Shown here piece by piece: positions 37,401 through 45,643 of a stretch of 64,000 bases of DNA; position 1 is the stretch's first letter, and every line of letters begins with the position of its first letter. The DNA lies in assembly GCA_963731035.1 (NCBI GenBank), contig CAVSUY010000013.1, forward strand, positions 1-64,000, given 5' to 3'. The notes below the pieces were generated by a model. The model searched no databases, was not told where the DNA came from, and saw only the letters and a list, made by a program, of their open reading frames with translations. A program made the position numbers and the translations under genes. This DNA comes from JAANXG01 sp963731035. Lineage in GTDB: Bacteria; Pseudomonadota; Gammaproteobacteria; Arenicellales; JAANXG01.

Positions 37401-37565
37401 GCTGGCCCCCGGCAGGCTGGCCGAGACCTGGATGGTGGGAAAATCGACGTTGGGCAGCGCCGCCACCGGCAGCCAGCGGTAGCCCAGGATCCCGAAAATC
37501 AATATTCCGGCCATGACCAACACGGTCATGACCGGACGTTGTATGAAGGGCGTGGTGATGCTCAC
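34416..37565 (-). CDS. HAE-1 family RND multidrug efflux pump, inner-membrane subunit
   Basis: Proton-driven efflux transporter of 1,049 residues. The N-terminal helix and signature ITTPFIQRPVMTVLVMAGIL are followed by a large periplasmic loop, the TM4 charged pair region (LCVGFVVDDAIVVLENITRH) and a repeated second half (MLVGLVKKNAIIMIDFAL). It most resembles the MdtB/MdtC branch (ARAIFYLALTSDTLP; MPSPPSFRKVNPA). The C-terminus is long enough to be intact, but the stop codon lies inside the hairpin element. The adaptor gene is 6 bases upstream; no outer-membrane TolC-type gene is adjacent. Confidence 0.93.
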   Translation of the reverse strand: MSITTPFIQRPVMTVLVMAGILIFGILGYRWLPVAALPNVDFPTIQVSASLPGASPETVAAAVATPLEKQFSTIPGLDSMSSVSGQGVARITLQFTLDRNIDAAAQDVQSAISAAQRRLPPEMPSPPSFRKVNPAARAIFYLALTSDTLPLSKVDEYAETMIGQRISTINGVAQVSVYGAQTYAVRVQLDPSKLAARGIGIDEVAEAIGQHNVNIPTGTLYGRQRAVTVQASGQLDDAAAYRPLIVAYRNGAPVRLRELGRVVDGVENDKAAAWFDGKRGIVLAVQRQPGTNTIEVVDAIKKLLPKFRAQMPAGVNMDVLYDRSESIRESVDEVQLTLGIALVLVVLVIFIFLRTVRATVIPSLALPMSIIGTFAVMYLLGYSLDVLSLMALTLCVGFVVDDAIVVLENITRHVEHGEKVFSAALKGSKEIGFTIVSMTLSLAAVFIPVLFMGGVLGKLLHEFSVTIITAVLISGFVSLSLTPMMCARVLRPSDAVRHGRIYKLNEAGFDAVKRGYVASLDWVLRHRRFTMVVFAGIVVLTVVLFARIPKGFLPSEDTGQLFAFTEAAEDVSFDEMSRLQQQAADIVRRDPNIASAMAFIGTSGSSQSLNLGRIFVTLKPRSERVGADEIIRELRPQLSGITGLKVYLQNLPTIRIGAHLTKSEYQYTLQDTDTDELYHWVPNIEEKLRTLPGLRDVTSDLQFKSPQVLVQIDRDKASSLGVTPEQIENALYSAYGARQVSTIYAPSNEYEVIMELDPKYQRDASALSLLHVRSSTGNLVPLSAVSRLDWGLGPLSVNHQGQLTAVTISFNLTPGTSLGQATERIDSALRDMHVPATLTGGFEGAAQVFESSLAGMGFLIGISILLIYLVLGILYESFIHPVTILSGLPTAGLGALIALMLFGMELDMYGFVGMIMLVGLVKKNAIIMIDFALDAQRNQGKPAFEAIYSACSVRFRPIMMTTMAALMGSLPIAIGLGAAGESRRPLGLAIVGGLLLSQLLTLYITPVIYLYFESFKAWLAARHASRAPQKAPGPAPVATEVRLKTRVRS

Positions 37566-37571
37566 GATCCG

Positions 37572-38714
37572 TCAGCCGGAAGTATCGATACTCACCTTTG
37601 CGCCCGGCACCAGCCGCGACTGGCCGTTCACCACCACTTGCTCGCCCGGAGACACCCCTTGGGCGATGATGCTGTCGGAGCCTTCGGTACGCTCGACGGT
37701 GACGCCGCGCATCTCCGCGGTCATGTCCGGCCTCACCACGAACACGTATTGCCCCTTGGGGCCGGTCTGGACCGCGTCCGCCGGCACTACCACGGCATGG
37801 CGCTGCTCGTACAGGGTCAGCCTCACGTTGACGAACTGACCCGGCCACAACATCTCGTCCGGATTGTCGAACTCGGCGCGCACGGTGATGGTACCGGTGG
37901 CCGCGTCCACCGCGTTGTTAAGAAACACCAGCTTACCTGATGGCGCAGCCTCAGCCGGCGCCGGTCGTGAGGGAACGACGGACACCGTGGCGGTTCCCTT
38001 TCTTAGATACTCGCGCACTGCGTCAAGAGAGTGTTCGGGAACCGCGAAGCTGACGTATACCGGCTTTACCTGGTTGATCACCACCAAGGGGTTGTCGTTG
38101 GCCTTCACCAGGTTGCCTTCCTGGATCAGGATCTTTCCGGTGCGTCCGGTTATCGGTGACCGGATCCTGGTGTAGTCGAGTTGCAGGCGGGCATGACCCA
38201 CCACCGCCTCGTCCGCTTTGATGGTGGCCCTGGCGACAGCCAGGTCGGCCTGAGCCTGGTCGTATTCCTCATGCGACACGTACTGCTTTTCCAGCAGTTT
38301 GTCGTAGCGGCGGGACCGCGCCAGCGCGTTCTGTTCCTGTGCCCGGTCCCGGACCAGGTTGGCCTCGGCCTGCCTGATCTGGTCCTCAAACGGACGGGGG
38401 TCGAGCTCGAAAAGTAGGTCACCCTCGGCCACGTCCTGGCCTGCCTTGAAATGCGCGGCCACGATCTGGCCGTCGACCTGTGCCTTGATAGCGACCGTGA
38501 CGTAGGGCTCCACATTGCCGATCGCGAACAGGTTCACGGGCACACTCTTCTCGACCACCGGCGCTGCAACAACGGGCACCCCGCGGGCCGCCTTGGGGGC
38601 GGTGGAAGCGGGCTCCTCCCGGGAGCACGCTGATAGTGCAAAGAGCGCCACCACGGTTGCCGCCAGGAGGGACGACAACGCACGGCCCCGCCACCAAGGT
38701 TCGGATCTGGCCAT
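37572..38714 (-). CDS. RND efflux periplasmic adaptor (membrane fusion) lipoprotein
   Basis: 380 residues from ATG 38714. The signal peptide ends in a lipobox (LFALSAC), so the mature protein is lipid-anchored. A barrel-sandwich/lipoyl half (VTVAIKAQVDGQIVAAHFKA), a helical hairpin (about 105-165) and a second lipoyl half (TRIRSPITGRTGKILIQEGN) lead to the beta-barrel and C-terminal membrane-proximal domain. It connects the RND pump to an outer-membrane channel. The open frame continues upstream to 38915 but carries no signal there. Confidence 0.92.
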   Translation of the reverse strand: MARSEPWWRGRALSSLLAATVVALFALSACSREEPASTAPKAARGVPVVAAPVVEKSVPVNLFAIGNVEPYVTVAIKAQVDGQIVAAHFKAGQDVAEGDLLFELDPRPFEDQIRQAEANLVRDRAQEQNALARSRRYDKLLEKQYVSHEEYDQAQADLAVARATIKADEAVVGHARLQLDYTRIRSPITGRTGKILIQEGNLVKANDNPLVVINQVKPVYVSFAVPEHSLDAVREYLRKGTATVSVVPSRPAPAEAAPSGKLVFLNNAVDAATGTITVRAEFDNPDEMLWPGQFVNVRLTLYEQRHAVVVPADAVQTGPKGQYVFVVRPDMTAEMRGVTVERTEGSDSIIAQGVSPGEQVVVNGQSRLVPGAKVSIDTSG

Positions 38715-39056
38715 AGAAACCTGCGGAAACTCAGGGCTCACGGAAGCCCCAGGGGACCCCGCTAATATACTCCAGCGCACGGGAAAGACAGCGGATTTGT
38801 AAGGCGCGGCACCCCTGTTGGCCCGCGGTTTCCGCCACCCTGCCTCGGGTTCCCGGGCGCGCCCGGGATGGCCCGGGTCCCCGCCCCGTCGTGGTGCGTA
38901 TCGTTTCACTCTCACCTCATTTTGGTGCGCAGCCAGTCGCCTGCATCCCCATCCCCCCAGCCTACCCCCTTGTTTTGGTGTCGGATATCGATTGTGGCAC
39001 GGAACGTGCTTAATCGCAGACTGACGTATTCAAATTTACTGGATGAGGGTAATGAC
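38715..39056. other. Divergent control region between adaptor and glnK
   Basis: 342 bases without a gene. It holds a GC-rich palindromic stretch (about 38846-38880, GGGTTCCCGGGCGCGCCCGGG-like), two TTTTGGTG stretches at about 38932-38939 and 38974-38981 that resemble NtrC half-sites, and the sigma-54 promoter listed separately. Confidence 0.5.
38995..39010 (+). promoter_or_regulatory. Sigma-54 (RpoN) promoter of glnK-amtB
   Basis: TGGCACGGAACGTGCT matches the -24/-12 consensus, with GG and GC separated by exactly 10 bases. It lies about 47 bases before the glnK start. TTTTGGTG half-site-like stretches upstream (about 38932 and 38974) could bind NtrC. Fits the known nitrogen-limitation control of glnK-amtB. 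Confidence 0.85.
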
Positions 39057-39395
39057 GTGAAGCTAGTTACTGCGATTATCAAACCGTTCAAGCTCGATGA
39101 TGCACGCGGTGCGCTCTCCGAAATCGGCGTCAAGGGCATCACGGTGACGGAAGTAAAGGGGTTTGGGCGCCAGAAGGGACACACGGAGCTGTACCGCGGC
39201 GCGGAGTACGTCGTGGACTTCCTGCCGAAAGTGAAGATCGAGGTGGCGGTCACCGACGACCTCCTGGAGCAGGCAATCGAGGCCATATCGAAAGCAACTC
39301 AGACGGGCAAAATCGGTGATGGCAAGATTTTCGTTTTCAATCTTGAACAGGTCGTTCGCATTCGTACCGGTGAAACCGGCGCGGATGCCCTGTAA
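39057..39395 (+). CDS. glnK: PII signal-transduction protein GlnK
   Basis: 112-residue trimeric nitrogen regulator that senses ATP/ADP and 2-oxoglutarate and blocks AmtB when nitrogen is sufficient. The T-loop with uridylylation site Tyr51 (ELYRGAEYVVDFLPK), the B-loop TGKIGDGKIFV and the C-loop VVRIRTGETGADAL are intact. The start is the GTG at 39057; the longer frame to 38868 has no family sequence. amtB follows after 24 bases. Confidence 0.94.
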   Translation: MKLVTAIIKPFKLDDARGALSEIGVKGITVTEVKGFGRQKGHTELYRGAEYVVDFLPKVKIEVAVTDDLLEQAIEAISKATQTGKIGDGKIFVFNLEQVVRIRTGETGADAL

Positions 39396-39419
39396 ATCGA
39401 GTTTTCGGAGAAATAAGCA

Positions 39420-40745
39420 ATGCAAATCGATATGAGAAAGGGTATCAGTTTGAAGGACGCGGTGTTTGCGCTCTTCACGATCCTGGCGGTGGGGCTCCCG
39501 TCGCTGGCCATGGCAGACGATGCGCCTGTGCTCGACACCGGTAATACCGCGTGGATGCTGACATCTACTGCACTGGTATTGTTCATGACAATCCCGGGGC
39601 TGGCGCTGTTTTACGCCGGCATGGTTCGCAGTAAGAATGTGCTTTCGGTGATGATGCAATGCTTCGCCATCACCTCCCTGGTTACCGTCCTCTGGACGAT
39701 CTATGCCTACGGCATCGCCTTCGGGGATGGTGGATCCATGCAGAAATGGTTTGGCGGAGGAAAGACTTTCCTTGGAGACATCGGCTACGACACGCTCAGC
39801 GGCAGCATCCCGGAAACGGTGTTCATGACATTCCAGATGACTTTCGCCATCATCACCCCGGCGCTGATCGTGGGCGCCTTCGCCGATCGAATGAAGTTTT
39901 CCGCTATGCTGTGGTTCATGGGCCTCTGGGTGACCCTGGTCTACGCCCCCATCTGTCATTGGGTATGGGGAGGCGGGTGGCTCGGCGACCTCGGAGCTCT
40001 GGATTTCGCGGGCGGCACGGTGGTGCACATCAATGCCGGTATCGCTGGTCTGGTTTCCGCGCTGGTCCTCGGGAAACGAATCGGGTATCCGGGCACGCCC
40101 ATGCCTCCGCACAATCTAACGTATACCGTGATAGGCGCATCCATGCTGTGGGTCGGCTGGTTCGGATTCAACGCCGGCAGCGAGCTGGCCGCGGACGGCA
40201 CCGCCGGTATGGCGATGGCGGTGACTCAGATAGCGACGGCTATGGCGGCCCTGGCGTGGATGTTCAGTGAGTGGATATCCCACGGTAAACCCAGCGTCCT
40301 GGGCATCGCCTCGGGAGCGGTCGCCGGACTGGTGGCCATTACGCCGGCATCGGGATTCGTCGGCCCGGTGGGCGCCCTGATCATCGGTATCGCGGCGGGT
40401 GTCGGATGTTTCATCGCTTCCGCGAAAGTCAAACGCGCCCTGGGTTACGACGACTCCCTCGATGCCTTCGGCGTGCACGCGGTGGGTGGAATTATCGGCG
40501 CCATTCTGACCGGAATCTTTGTTTCGACTTCTTTCGGCGGAGCAGGATTTGCCGACGGCGTCAGCATGGGCCACCAACTGATGATCCAGGTAATCGCGGT
40601 CCTGGCGACAATCATTTACTGTGGAATCGTGTCGCTCATCATCCTGAAGGTGATCGATGCGATCATCGGTCTGCGGGTGAGCGAAGAGGAAGAAGTGGAA
40701 GGTCTGGATATCACCCAGCACGACGAACGGGGTTACAGTCTGTAG
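39420..40745 (+). CDS. amtB: Ammonium transporter
   Basis: Trimeric inner-membrane ammonia/ammonium channel of 441 residues. A cleavable signal peptide ends near LAMADD (31-34) and 11 membrane helices follow. The twin pore histidines are H203 (VVHINAG) and H353 (FGVHAVGG); Phe gate residues lie in FQMTFAIITPAL. GGAG precedes the ATG. Co-transcribed with glnK and followed by a strong terminator. Confidence 0.96.
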   Translation: MQIDMRKGISLKDAVFALFTILAVGLPSLAMADDAPVLDTGNTAWMLTSTALVLFMTIPGLALFYAGMVRSKNVLSVMMQCFAITSLVTVLWTIYAYGIAFGDGGSMQKWFGGGKTFLGDIGYDTLSGSIPETVFMTFQMTFAIITPALIVGAFADRMKFSAMLWFMGLWVTLVYAPICHWVWGGGWLGDLGALDFAGGTVVHINAGIAGLVSALVLGKRIGYPGTPMPPHNLTYTVIGASMLWVGWFGFNAGSELAADGTAGMAMAVTQIATAMAALAWMFSEWISHGKPSVLGIASGAVAGLVAITPASGFVGPVGALIIGIAAGVGCFIASAKVKRALGYDDSLDAFGVHAVGGIIGAILTGIFVSTSFGGAGFADGVSMGHQLMIQVIAVLATIIYCGIVSLIILKVIDAIIGLRVSEEEEVEGLDITQHDERGYSL

Positions 40746-40772
40746 CGTTCCTTGATAGTACCTCCGATCTGG

Positions 40773-40798
40773 CGGGCGCCCCTGGCGCCCGTTTTTTT
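40773..40798 (+). terminator. Rho-independent terminator of glnK-amtB
   Basis: Perfect stem CGGGCGCC/GGCGCCCG with a CCT loop, followed by seven T residues, 28 bases after the amtB stop. Confidence 0.93.
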
Positions 40799-40901
40799 AC
40801 AGCGAATCATTCGACCGGACCGTGGAATTCAAGCCCTCGACTATTGTCAGCGCCAACCGCATCTGCTGAAATCGCCGCCTTGGCAAAGAGAGGGCCGGAA
40901 G

Positions 40902-41831
40902 ATGTACGACGAGATTGCGCGCAAGCTTGCCGAGAAAGAGGTCATCATTCTGGACGGAGGTACGGGCACGGAAATCCAGCGAAGCGGGGTTGACATGGAC
41001 AGCGAGGTCTGGTGCGCACTTGCCAACCTGACGCACGGAGACGTGGTGCGCGAGGTCCACGAAGATTACATCAGGGCCGGGGCCGAAGTAATTACCGCCA
41101 ACACGTACGCGTCGAGTGTGTTGTCGTTCTCCCATCTGGAGAGGGAGAGCGAAATCGAAACCATAGACCGGGCTGCGGTCAAGCTCGCCCATGAAGCCGT
41201 GGCGGAAGCTGCAACATCTCCCGTTGCCGTGGCGGGCTCAATCTCGGTCATGCCTCCGGTTACCCAAGGCACCGATCGGATCCCGTTCCAGCGCTGGGAA
41301 GCGGACCGGGCCAAGCCCCTGTTCAAGAAGAAGGCGGACGTGCTGGCGGAATGCGGCTGCGACCTTCTGATCATGGAGATGATGCGGGACCTGGAGGTCT
41401 CGTTGTGGGCCACTGAAGCGGCAGTGGCCACCGGCCTGCCGGTCTGGGTGGGCATTTCCGTCGAACGCAACCGCGAGGGCGAGCTCGTGGGCTTCGGCAA
41501 CCACCTGTGGACTCTGGCAGACCTGACGCAGGGGCTGATGGCCACCGGAGCGCATGCGGCACTGGTCATGCACAACGAGATGGCCACGACCGACGACGCG
41601 ATCGCGACCATCAAGTCGAACTGGAATGGACCCGTGGGGGCCTACCCGGAAGCCGGGTACTTTCAAATGCCGAACTGGATCTTCAAGGACGTCTCGCCCC
41701 AGGAATTCGCCGAGGCCGGCCAGCGCTGGCGCAGCGACGGAGCGGACATCCTCGGCGGCTGCTGCGGTACCACTCCCGCCCACATCGAGGCCCTTGCCAG
41801 AACCCTCAGGCGTGCCCCCACCGCTGCTTGA
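40902..41831 (+). CDS. Homocysteine S-methyltransferase family protein
   Basis: 309 residues from ATG 40902, with AGAGAGGGCCGGAAG upstream. TIM-barrel methyltransferase opening with ILDGGTGTEIQRSGV, then VHEDYIRAGAEVITANTYAS and the C-terminal zinc pair in LGGCCGTTPAHIEAL. In MmuM/BHMT a third zinc Cys lies in a GxNC motif; here the aligned stretch is ALVMHNEM, so that Cys is missing. This occurs in a subgroup of the family and may mean a different zinc site or substrate. The last 27 bases overlap an acyl-CoA ligase remnant on the other strand. Confidence 0.82.
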   Translation: MYDEIARKLAEKEVIILDGGTGTEIQRSGVDMDSEVWCALANLTHGDVVREVHEDYIRAGAEVITANTYASSVLSFSHLERESEIETIDRAAVKLAHEAVAEAATSPVAVAGSISVMPPVTQGTDRIPFQRWEADRAKPLFKKKADVLAECGCDLLIMEMMRDLEVSLWATEAAVATGLPVWVGISVERNREGELVGFGNHLWTLADLTQGLMATGAHAALVMHNEMATTDDAIATIKSNWNGPVGAYPEAGYFQMPNWIFKDVSPQEFAEAGQRWRSDGADILGGCCGTTPAHIEALARTLRRAPTAA

Positions 41832-41912
41832 GCAGGCGGCGCTGAATCTTGCCGGTGGCGGTGCGCGGCATCTCACGATCGTTTATGTAGTAGGCCGGTG
41901 GCCGGGCGAACA
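41805..41912 (-). pseudogene. C-terminal remnant of an AMP-forming acyl-CoA ligase
   Basis: The minus-strand frame reads MFARPPAYYINDREMPRTAT then GKIQRRLLKQRWGHA and stops at 41805. PRTATGKIQRRLL is the signature end of acyl-CoA synthetases, including the catalytic lysine of the C-terminal domain. Nothing of the other roughly 500 residues is present upstream (41913-41990). It overlaps the 3' end of the homocysteine methyltransferase gene. Confidence 0.75.
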
Positions 41913-41989
41913 TGCGGCGCCGCTGCTCCCGCCCCGCATACAGTGTTAAATCCCAACCGCGGCGCCGAATGCCGCAAGGGATCGTCCGC

Positions 41990-42430
41990 CTACTTCGTTA
42001 CGGTGAACGGAGCGTACATTCCTTCGTTGTAATGACCGGGTTCATTGCAGATGGCGACGTACTTGCCGGGCTTCAGCGCGAACGTGTTGGATCCCGAGTC
42101 ACCCGGCTCCAGACCCTCCACTTCGCCAACAACGTTCACCTTGTCTTCCTCAACTCGCTGCGCCGCTTCGTTGTAGGGCAGCTTGTCCGGTGCGAGAGCG
42201 GTTTTCACCACCACGAACTCGTGCTCCAGGCTTTTCGACTGGTTCGTCACCTTGAACTTCACCTCACCGGCTGGGACGCTGGTCCGGTCAAGCGTGATAC
42301 TGTAGTCCGTCGGACCTTCTGCTTCCTTGACGTTCACTACGGTCGCGGCGGAGGCGGAGGCGGAGGCGGCGAACAGCGAGAGGGTGGCCGCCACCATGAG
42401 ATGGAGACCTAGGTTTCCTATACTTTTCAT
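41990..42430 (-). CDS. Secreted cupredoxin (plastocyanin/azurin-like copper protein)
   Basis: 146 residues with a signal peptide (about 1-28, VAATLSLFAASASASA). Type 1 copper ligands are all visible: H70 (SLEHEFVV), C128, H133 and M138 (ICNEPGHYNEGM). It likely carries electrons in the periplasm or binds copper. It stands alone; no cytochrome or copper-export gene is adjacent. Confidence 0.87.
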   Translation of the reverse strand: MKSIGNLGLHLMVAATLSLFAASASASAATVVNVKEAEGPTDYSITLDRTSVPAGEVKFKVTNQSKSLEHEFVVVKTALAPDKLPYNEAAQRVEEDKVNVVGEVEGLEPGDSGSNTFALKPGKYVAICNEPGHYNEGMYAPFTVTK

Positions 42431-42746
42431 GATTCGATGTTTCTCTTATATGGTATTGCGTGTGATGCTAATGCACCCCGTCACTAATATTGTGGCGGCG
42501 TCTTCATCATGTCGCAACATCCACGTTGCTGTCGCTTCGTATTCGTGATCAAGCGCATCAGACTTAAACGACACCCGTTTTCTTCAGCTTGTCTTCAGGT
42601 TCATGTCGAGCAGGCCGGCACACAGTGTTCGCTGCAGGAATTGAAGGTCCCGGGAACCGAAAAGCATTCGACACGATTTGAAACAGCCGTAGAATTGCGT
42701 CTCCAACCACCCGCCCCGGCGGGGACCGGACGAGGTCCGCACAGAT
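42431..42746. other. Divergent gap between cupredoxin and O-methyltransferase
   Basis: 316 bases, less GC-rich on the cupredoxin side. No open frame with family similarity, no repeat unit and no convincing promoter pair was seen; CATATAAG near 42450 on the minus strand is a possible -10 for the cupredoxin gene. Confidence 0.4.
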
Positions 42747-43784
42747 ATGAATACGAGTAACGAACCAGCCGTTACGCCGGAACGGATCCTGCAGACGGCC
42801 ATGGGATTCTTGCCCGCCAAGGTCCTGCTGGCGGGGGTCAAAATGGATCTGTTTACGCACCTCGCGGAGGCTCCGAAATCCGGCGCCCAGATTCAACAAT
42901 CCCTGGGCCTGCACGACCGTGCGCTGTACGACTTTCTCGATGCCTTGGTGGCGCTCGGATTCCTGGAGCGCGACGGTCTATGGGAAGCAGCCGTGTACCG
43001 GAACGGACACGAAGCCGCTGCGTTTCTCGACAGGCGCAAACCCGCGTACGTCGGCGGACTCCTGAAGATGGCCGATGACCGGCTGTATCCGTTCTGGGGC
43101 GACTTCGAGGAGGCCCTGCGCACCGGCGAGCCCCAGAACGAAGCGAAACGGGTCGGGGCCGACCTGTTCGATGAAATCTACGATGACCCGGAACGGATGC
43201 GCGCCTTCCTGGAAGCCATGGCAGCCGCCCAGGGAGGAGCATTTATCGCCCTGGCGGAGAAGTTCGACTTCTCCTCCCATAATACGCTGTGTGACATCGG
43301 CGGCGCTTTGGCCGCCCTGTCCATCGAAATCGCCCGCCGTCACCCACATCTGCGCTGCATATCCGCGGACCTTCCCATCGTCGATCCACTCGCCCGGGAC
43401 GTCATCGAGCAGGCAGGGTTGAGCGACCGGGTGGTAACGAAGGTGCTCGACTTCTGGCGCGATCCCTTTCCGGCCGCGGACGTCATCACCATGGGCAACA
43501 TCCTGCACGATTGGAACCTGGAAGAGAAGAAAGTGCTGATCGGCAAGGCCCATCAGGCTCTCAACGACGGCGGGGCGCTGGTCATCGTCGAGAACATCAT
43601 TGATGACGAACGGCGCAGCAACGCCTTCGGCCTGCTGATGTCGCTCAACATGCTGATCGAAACCCGGGGAGGTTTCGATTTCACCGGCGCCGACTTTGCA
43701 AGCTGGACCAGGGAAGCGGGCTTCAGTAGCAGCACTGTCATTCCACTCGCCGGCCCGACCAGCGCCGCCGTCGCCTACAAGTGA
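42747..43784 (+). CDS. SAM-dependent O-methyltransferase (CrtF/acetylserotonin-type)
   Basis: 345 residues. An N-terminal winged-helix dimerisation domain (about 10-85: ILQTAMGFLPAKVLLAGVKM) is followed by a class I methyltransferase fold. The SAM loop is degenerate (LCDIGGALAALSIEIARRHP, usually DVGGGxG), and ADVITMGNILHDWNLEEKKV has the conserved His-Asp of this family. It probably methylates a small-molecule hydroxyl; the substrate is unknown. Single gene, upstream of the anbu promoter. Confidence 0.82.
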   Translation: MNTSNEPAVTPERILQTAMGFLPAKVLLAGVKMDLFTHLAEAPKSGAQIQQSLGLHDRALYDFLDALVALGFLERDGLWEAAVYRNGHEAAAFLDRRKPAYVGGLLKMADDRLYPFWGDFEEALRTGEPQNEAKRVGADLFDEIYDDPERMRAFLEAMAAAQGGAFIALAEKFDFSSHNTLCDIGGALAALSIEIARRHPHLRCISADLPIVDPLARDVIEQAGLSDRVVTKVLDFWRDPFPAADVITMGNILHDWNLEEKKVLIGKAHQALNDGGALVIVENIIDDERRSNAFGLLMSLNMLIETRGGFDFTGADFASWTREAGFSSSTVIPLAGPTSAAVAYK

Positions 43785-43826
43785 CGACGGCCGTGGGCCG
43801 AACCGCGTGGGAGCTCGCGGTTCATC

Positions 43827-43854
43827 TTGACTCGGCCTGGCCGATGATCATAAT
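43827..43854 (+). promoter_or_regulatory. Sigma-70 type promoter of anbu
   Basis: TTGACT (43827-43832), 16 bases, CATAAT (43849-43854), ending 33 bases before the anbu start. Confidence 0.6.
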
Positions 43855-43887
43855 CGTCCTTCCCTCCTCGCCGCCTGGTGTGTTCCT

Positions 43888-44628
43888 TTGACTTACGGTA
43901 TCGCGATCAAACTGCAATCCGGCCTGGTACTCTGTTCGGACTCGCGCACCAATGCCGGTCTGGACCAGGTGAGCACCTACAGCAAGCTGGCCCTGTTCGG
44001 GATCGACGACGAACGACAGTTCGCCCTTATCAGCGCCGGCAATCTGGGCACGTCTACGGCCGTGCGCCGGAAGATCCAGCGCGATATCGAAGGTGGTGGG
44101 GACAGCCTGCTCGCCGCACCGGACATGGCGGCGGTTGCGGAATACCTCGGCGCAATCAGCCGCGAGCAGCAGGAAAAGCATATCGCCGAGGGAAGCAGTC
44201 AGGAGAGCTTCAACCCCGAAGCCACCTTTATTCTGGCTGGACAGATCGGCAGCGCGGAGCCCGAGATCTACATGATCTACCCGCAGGGCAACTACATCGC
44301 CGCCTCGGAGCAGAAGCCGTTCCTGCTGATCGGCGAGGTCAAGTACGGCAAGCCCATACTCGACCGTATCATCACGCCGCAAACCAGCATCGAGATAGCG
44401 GCGCGCTGCTGCATGATCTCGATGGACTCCACCATGCGCAGCAATGTCACGGTTGGTCCCCCGGTCGAATTGCTGATCTATCAGAGAGACCGGCTGCGCA
44501 TGGACTGCCGCCTGGTGTTCGACGAGGACAACGAAATCCTGCGCTCGCTGCGTACCGAGTGGCAGGACGCGCTCGAGCGCGCCGTCGAAGGGCTGACGCC
44601 GCTCAGCTGGAAGGAGCGTTGTCCGTAA
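43888..44628 (+). CDS. Anbu (ancestral beta subunit) proteasome-like hydrolase
   Basis: 246-residue Ntn-hydrolase of the proteasome/HslV superfamily. It begins MTYGIAIKLQSGLVLCSDSR; removal of Met exposes Thr as the N-terminal nucleophile, and the Asp/Lys-type region follows (SDSRTNAGLDQVSTYSKLAL). Start is a TTG at 43888, forced by the need to place Thr next to the start; no clear Shine-Dalgarno is present. Anbu proteins form helical or ring-like assemblies and are found beside ATP-grasp and alpha-E genes, as here, so a linked peptide-synthesis/degradation system has been proposed. Its last 26 bases overlap the convergent peptidase gene. Confidence 0.9.
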   Translation: MTYGIAIKLQSGLVLCSDSRTNAGLDQVSTYSKLALFGIDDERQFALISAGNLGTSTAVRRKIQRDIEGGGDSLLAAPDMAAVAEYLGAISREQQEKHIAEGSSQESFNPEATFILAGQIGSAEPEIYMIYPQGNYIAASEQKPFLLIGEVKYGKPILDRIITPQTSIEIAARCCMISMDSTMRSNVTVGPPVELLIYQRDRLRMDCRLVFDEDNEILRSLRTEWQDALERAVEGLTPLSWKERCP

Positions 44629-45643
44629 TAAAGTCGTGCACGAAGGCAATCTTGCCGCGCACGTGATCCGAGAGCACGAACGGATAGGGATCCGGCAGCC
44701 CCATGCTGCGATTGAGCGCGTTCATCGCCGTGGTCAGATCAATCCAGCGATCGATCATGTCGATGGGATCTTCAGGACGCGCGGCGGGCCGCCCAATTCC
44801 AAAGCTCGCTGCCGTCTCCAGCGTGTCCGTCATGTGCAGATAATGAGCCCAGGTCTCCGCCCAGTCCTCCAGTGGGTGAGCGCCGGCGTAGGTTGACACG
44901 AAATGCTGTTGCCAGTCGGGCGCCGCACCACGCTCGTAGTGGCGCTCCAGTGCCGCTGCATAATCCGCGTCCGCATCCCCGAACGCTTCACCGAAGCGCC
45001 CCAGCCACGGCCCAGATCTCAGCAACCTCTGGAAATAGTAGTGCCCGCTCTCGTGCCGGAAATGTCCCAACAGCGTCCGGTACGGCTCGCCCATGAGATT
45101 ACGTGTCGATTCGCGCTCGACGTCGTCCGCTTCGCTGACGTTGATGGTAATCATGCCTTCGAAGTGACCGGTCCTGACCTCGCTTTCCAAAACTTGAGGA
45201 TTGCTGCGCTGATCTTCCAGGAACTGGAAGCGCAAGTCATGGGGGAAGCCGCCACCTCCGTCCAACGGCAGCCTGAACACCAGCAGGGAGTAAAGCATGT
45301 GTCGCTTGGCCCGCTCCAGGGCCGCCAGGCGATCGATGTTCAAGGGGTTCTCGAGGTTGGGAATGACAGCCGTGCGCCGGCACGACTCACAGTATTCATT
45401 GGCTTCTTCCGCGGGCACCAGCCAGTTGCAGATATCAAGTTCTACACGGTTGCGACACGGATAGTAAGCTGATCCATGGTCGCTCCTCCACGGAACCTCA
45501 GCAGTGTCGACGACCACCAGGTCGATGCGGCGTGGGTCGAAGCCGAGCACCGCATTGCAGCGCATGCAGCGGCTGTTGTCGAAGAAGACGCGTTGGCCGC
45601 AGCGGCAGTGAAACGCCTTCAAACCGTACCTACCTCGAACCAC
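44603..45643 (-). CDS. Zinc-ribbon metallopeptidase (COG4307-type)
   Basis: 346 residues. An N-terminal zinc ribbon (CRCGQRVFFDNSRCMRC, residues 13-29) and a second Cys group (C63, C72, CESC at 85-88) precede a zincin site HFRHESGHYYF with HESGH at 197-201. A downstream WAETWAHYLHMTDTL could provide the third ligand. It is a standard member of Anbu/ATP-grasp/alpha-E neighbourhoods. Start is GTG 45643; it overlaps the alpha-E gene by 25 bases and the anbu 3' end by 26 bases. Confidence 0.85.
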   Translation of the reverse strand: MVRGRYGLKAFHCRCGQRVFFDNSRCMRCNAVLGFDPRRIDLVVVDTAEVPWRSDHGSAYYPCRNRVELDICNWLVPAEEANEYCESCRRTAVIPNLENPLNIDRLAALERAKRHMLYSLLVFRLPLDGGGGFPHDLRFQFLEDQRSNPQVLESEVRTGHFEGMITINVSEADDVERESTRNLMGEPYRTLLGHFRHESGHYYFQRLLRSGPWLGRFGEAFGDADADYAAALERHYERGAAPDWQQHFVSTYAGAHPLEDWAETWAHYLHMTDTLETAASFGIGRPAARPEDPIDMIDRWIDLTTAMNALNRSMGLPDPYPFVLSDHVRGKIAFVHDFITDNAPSS

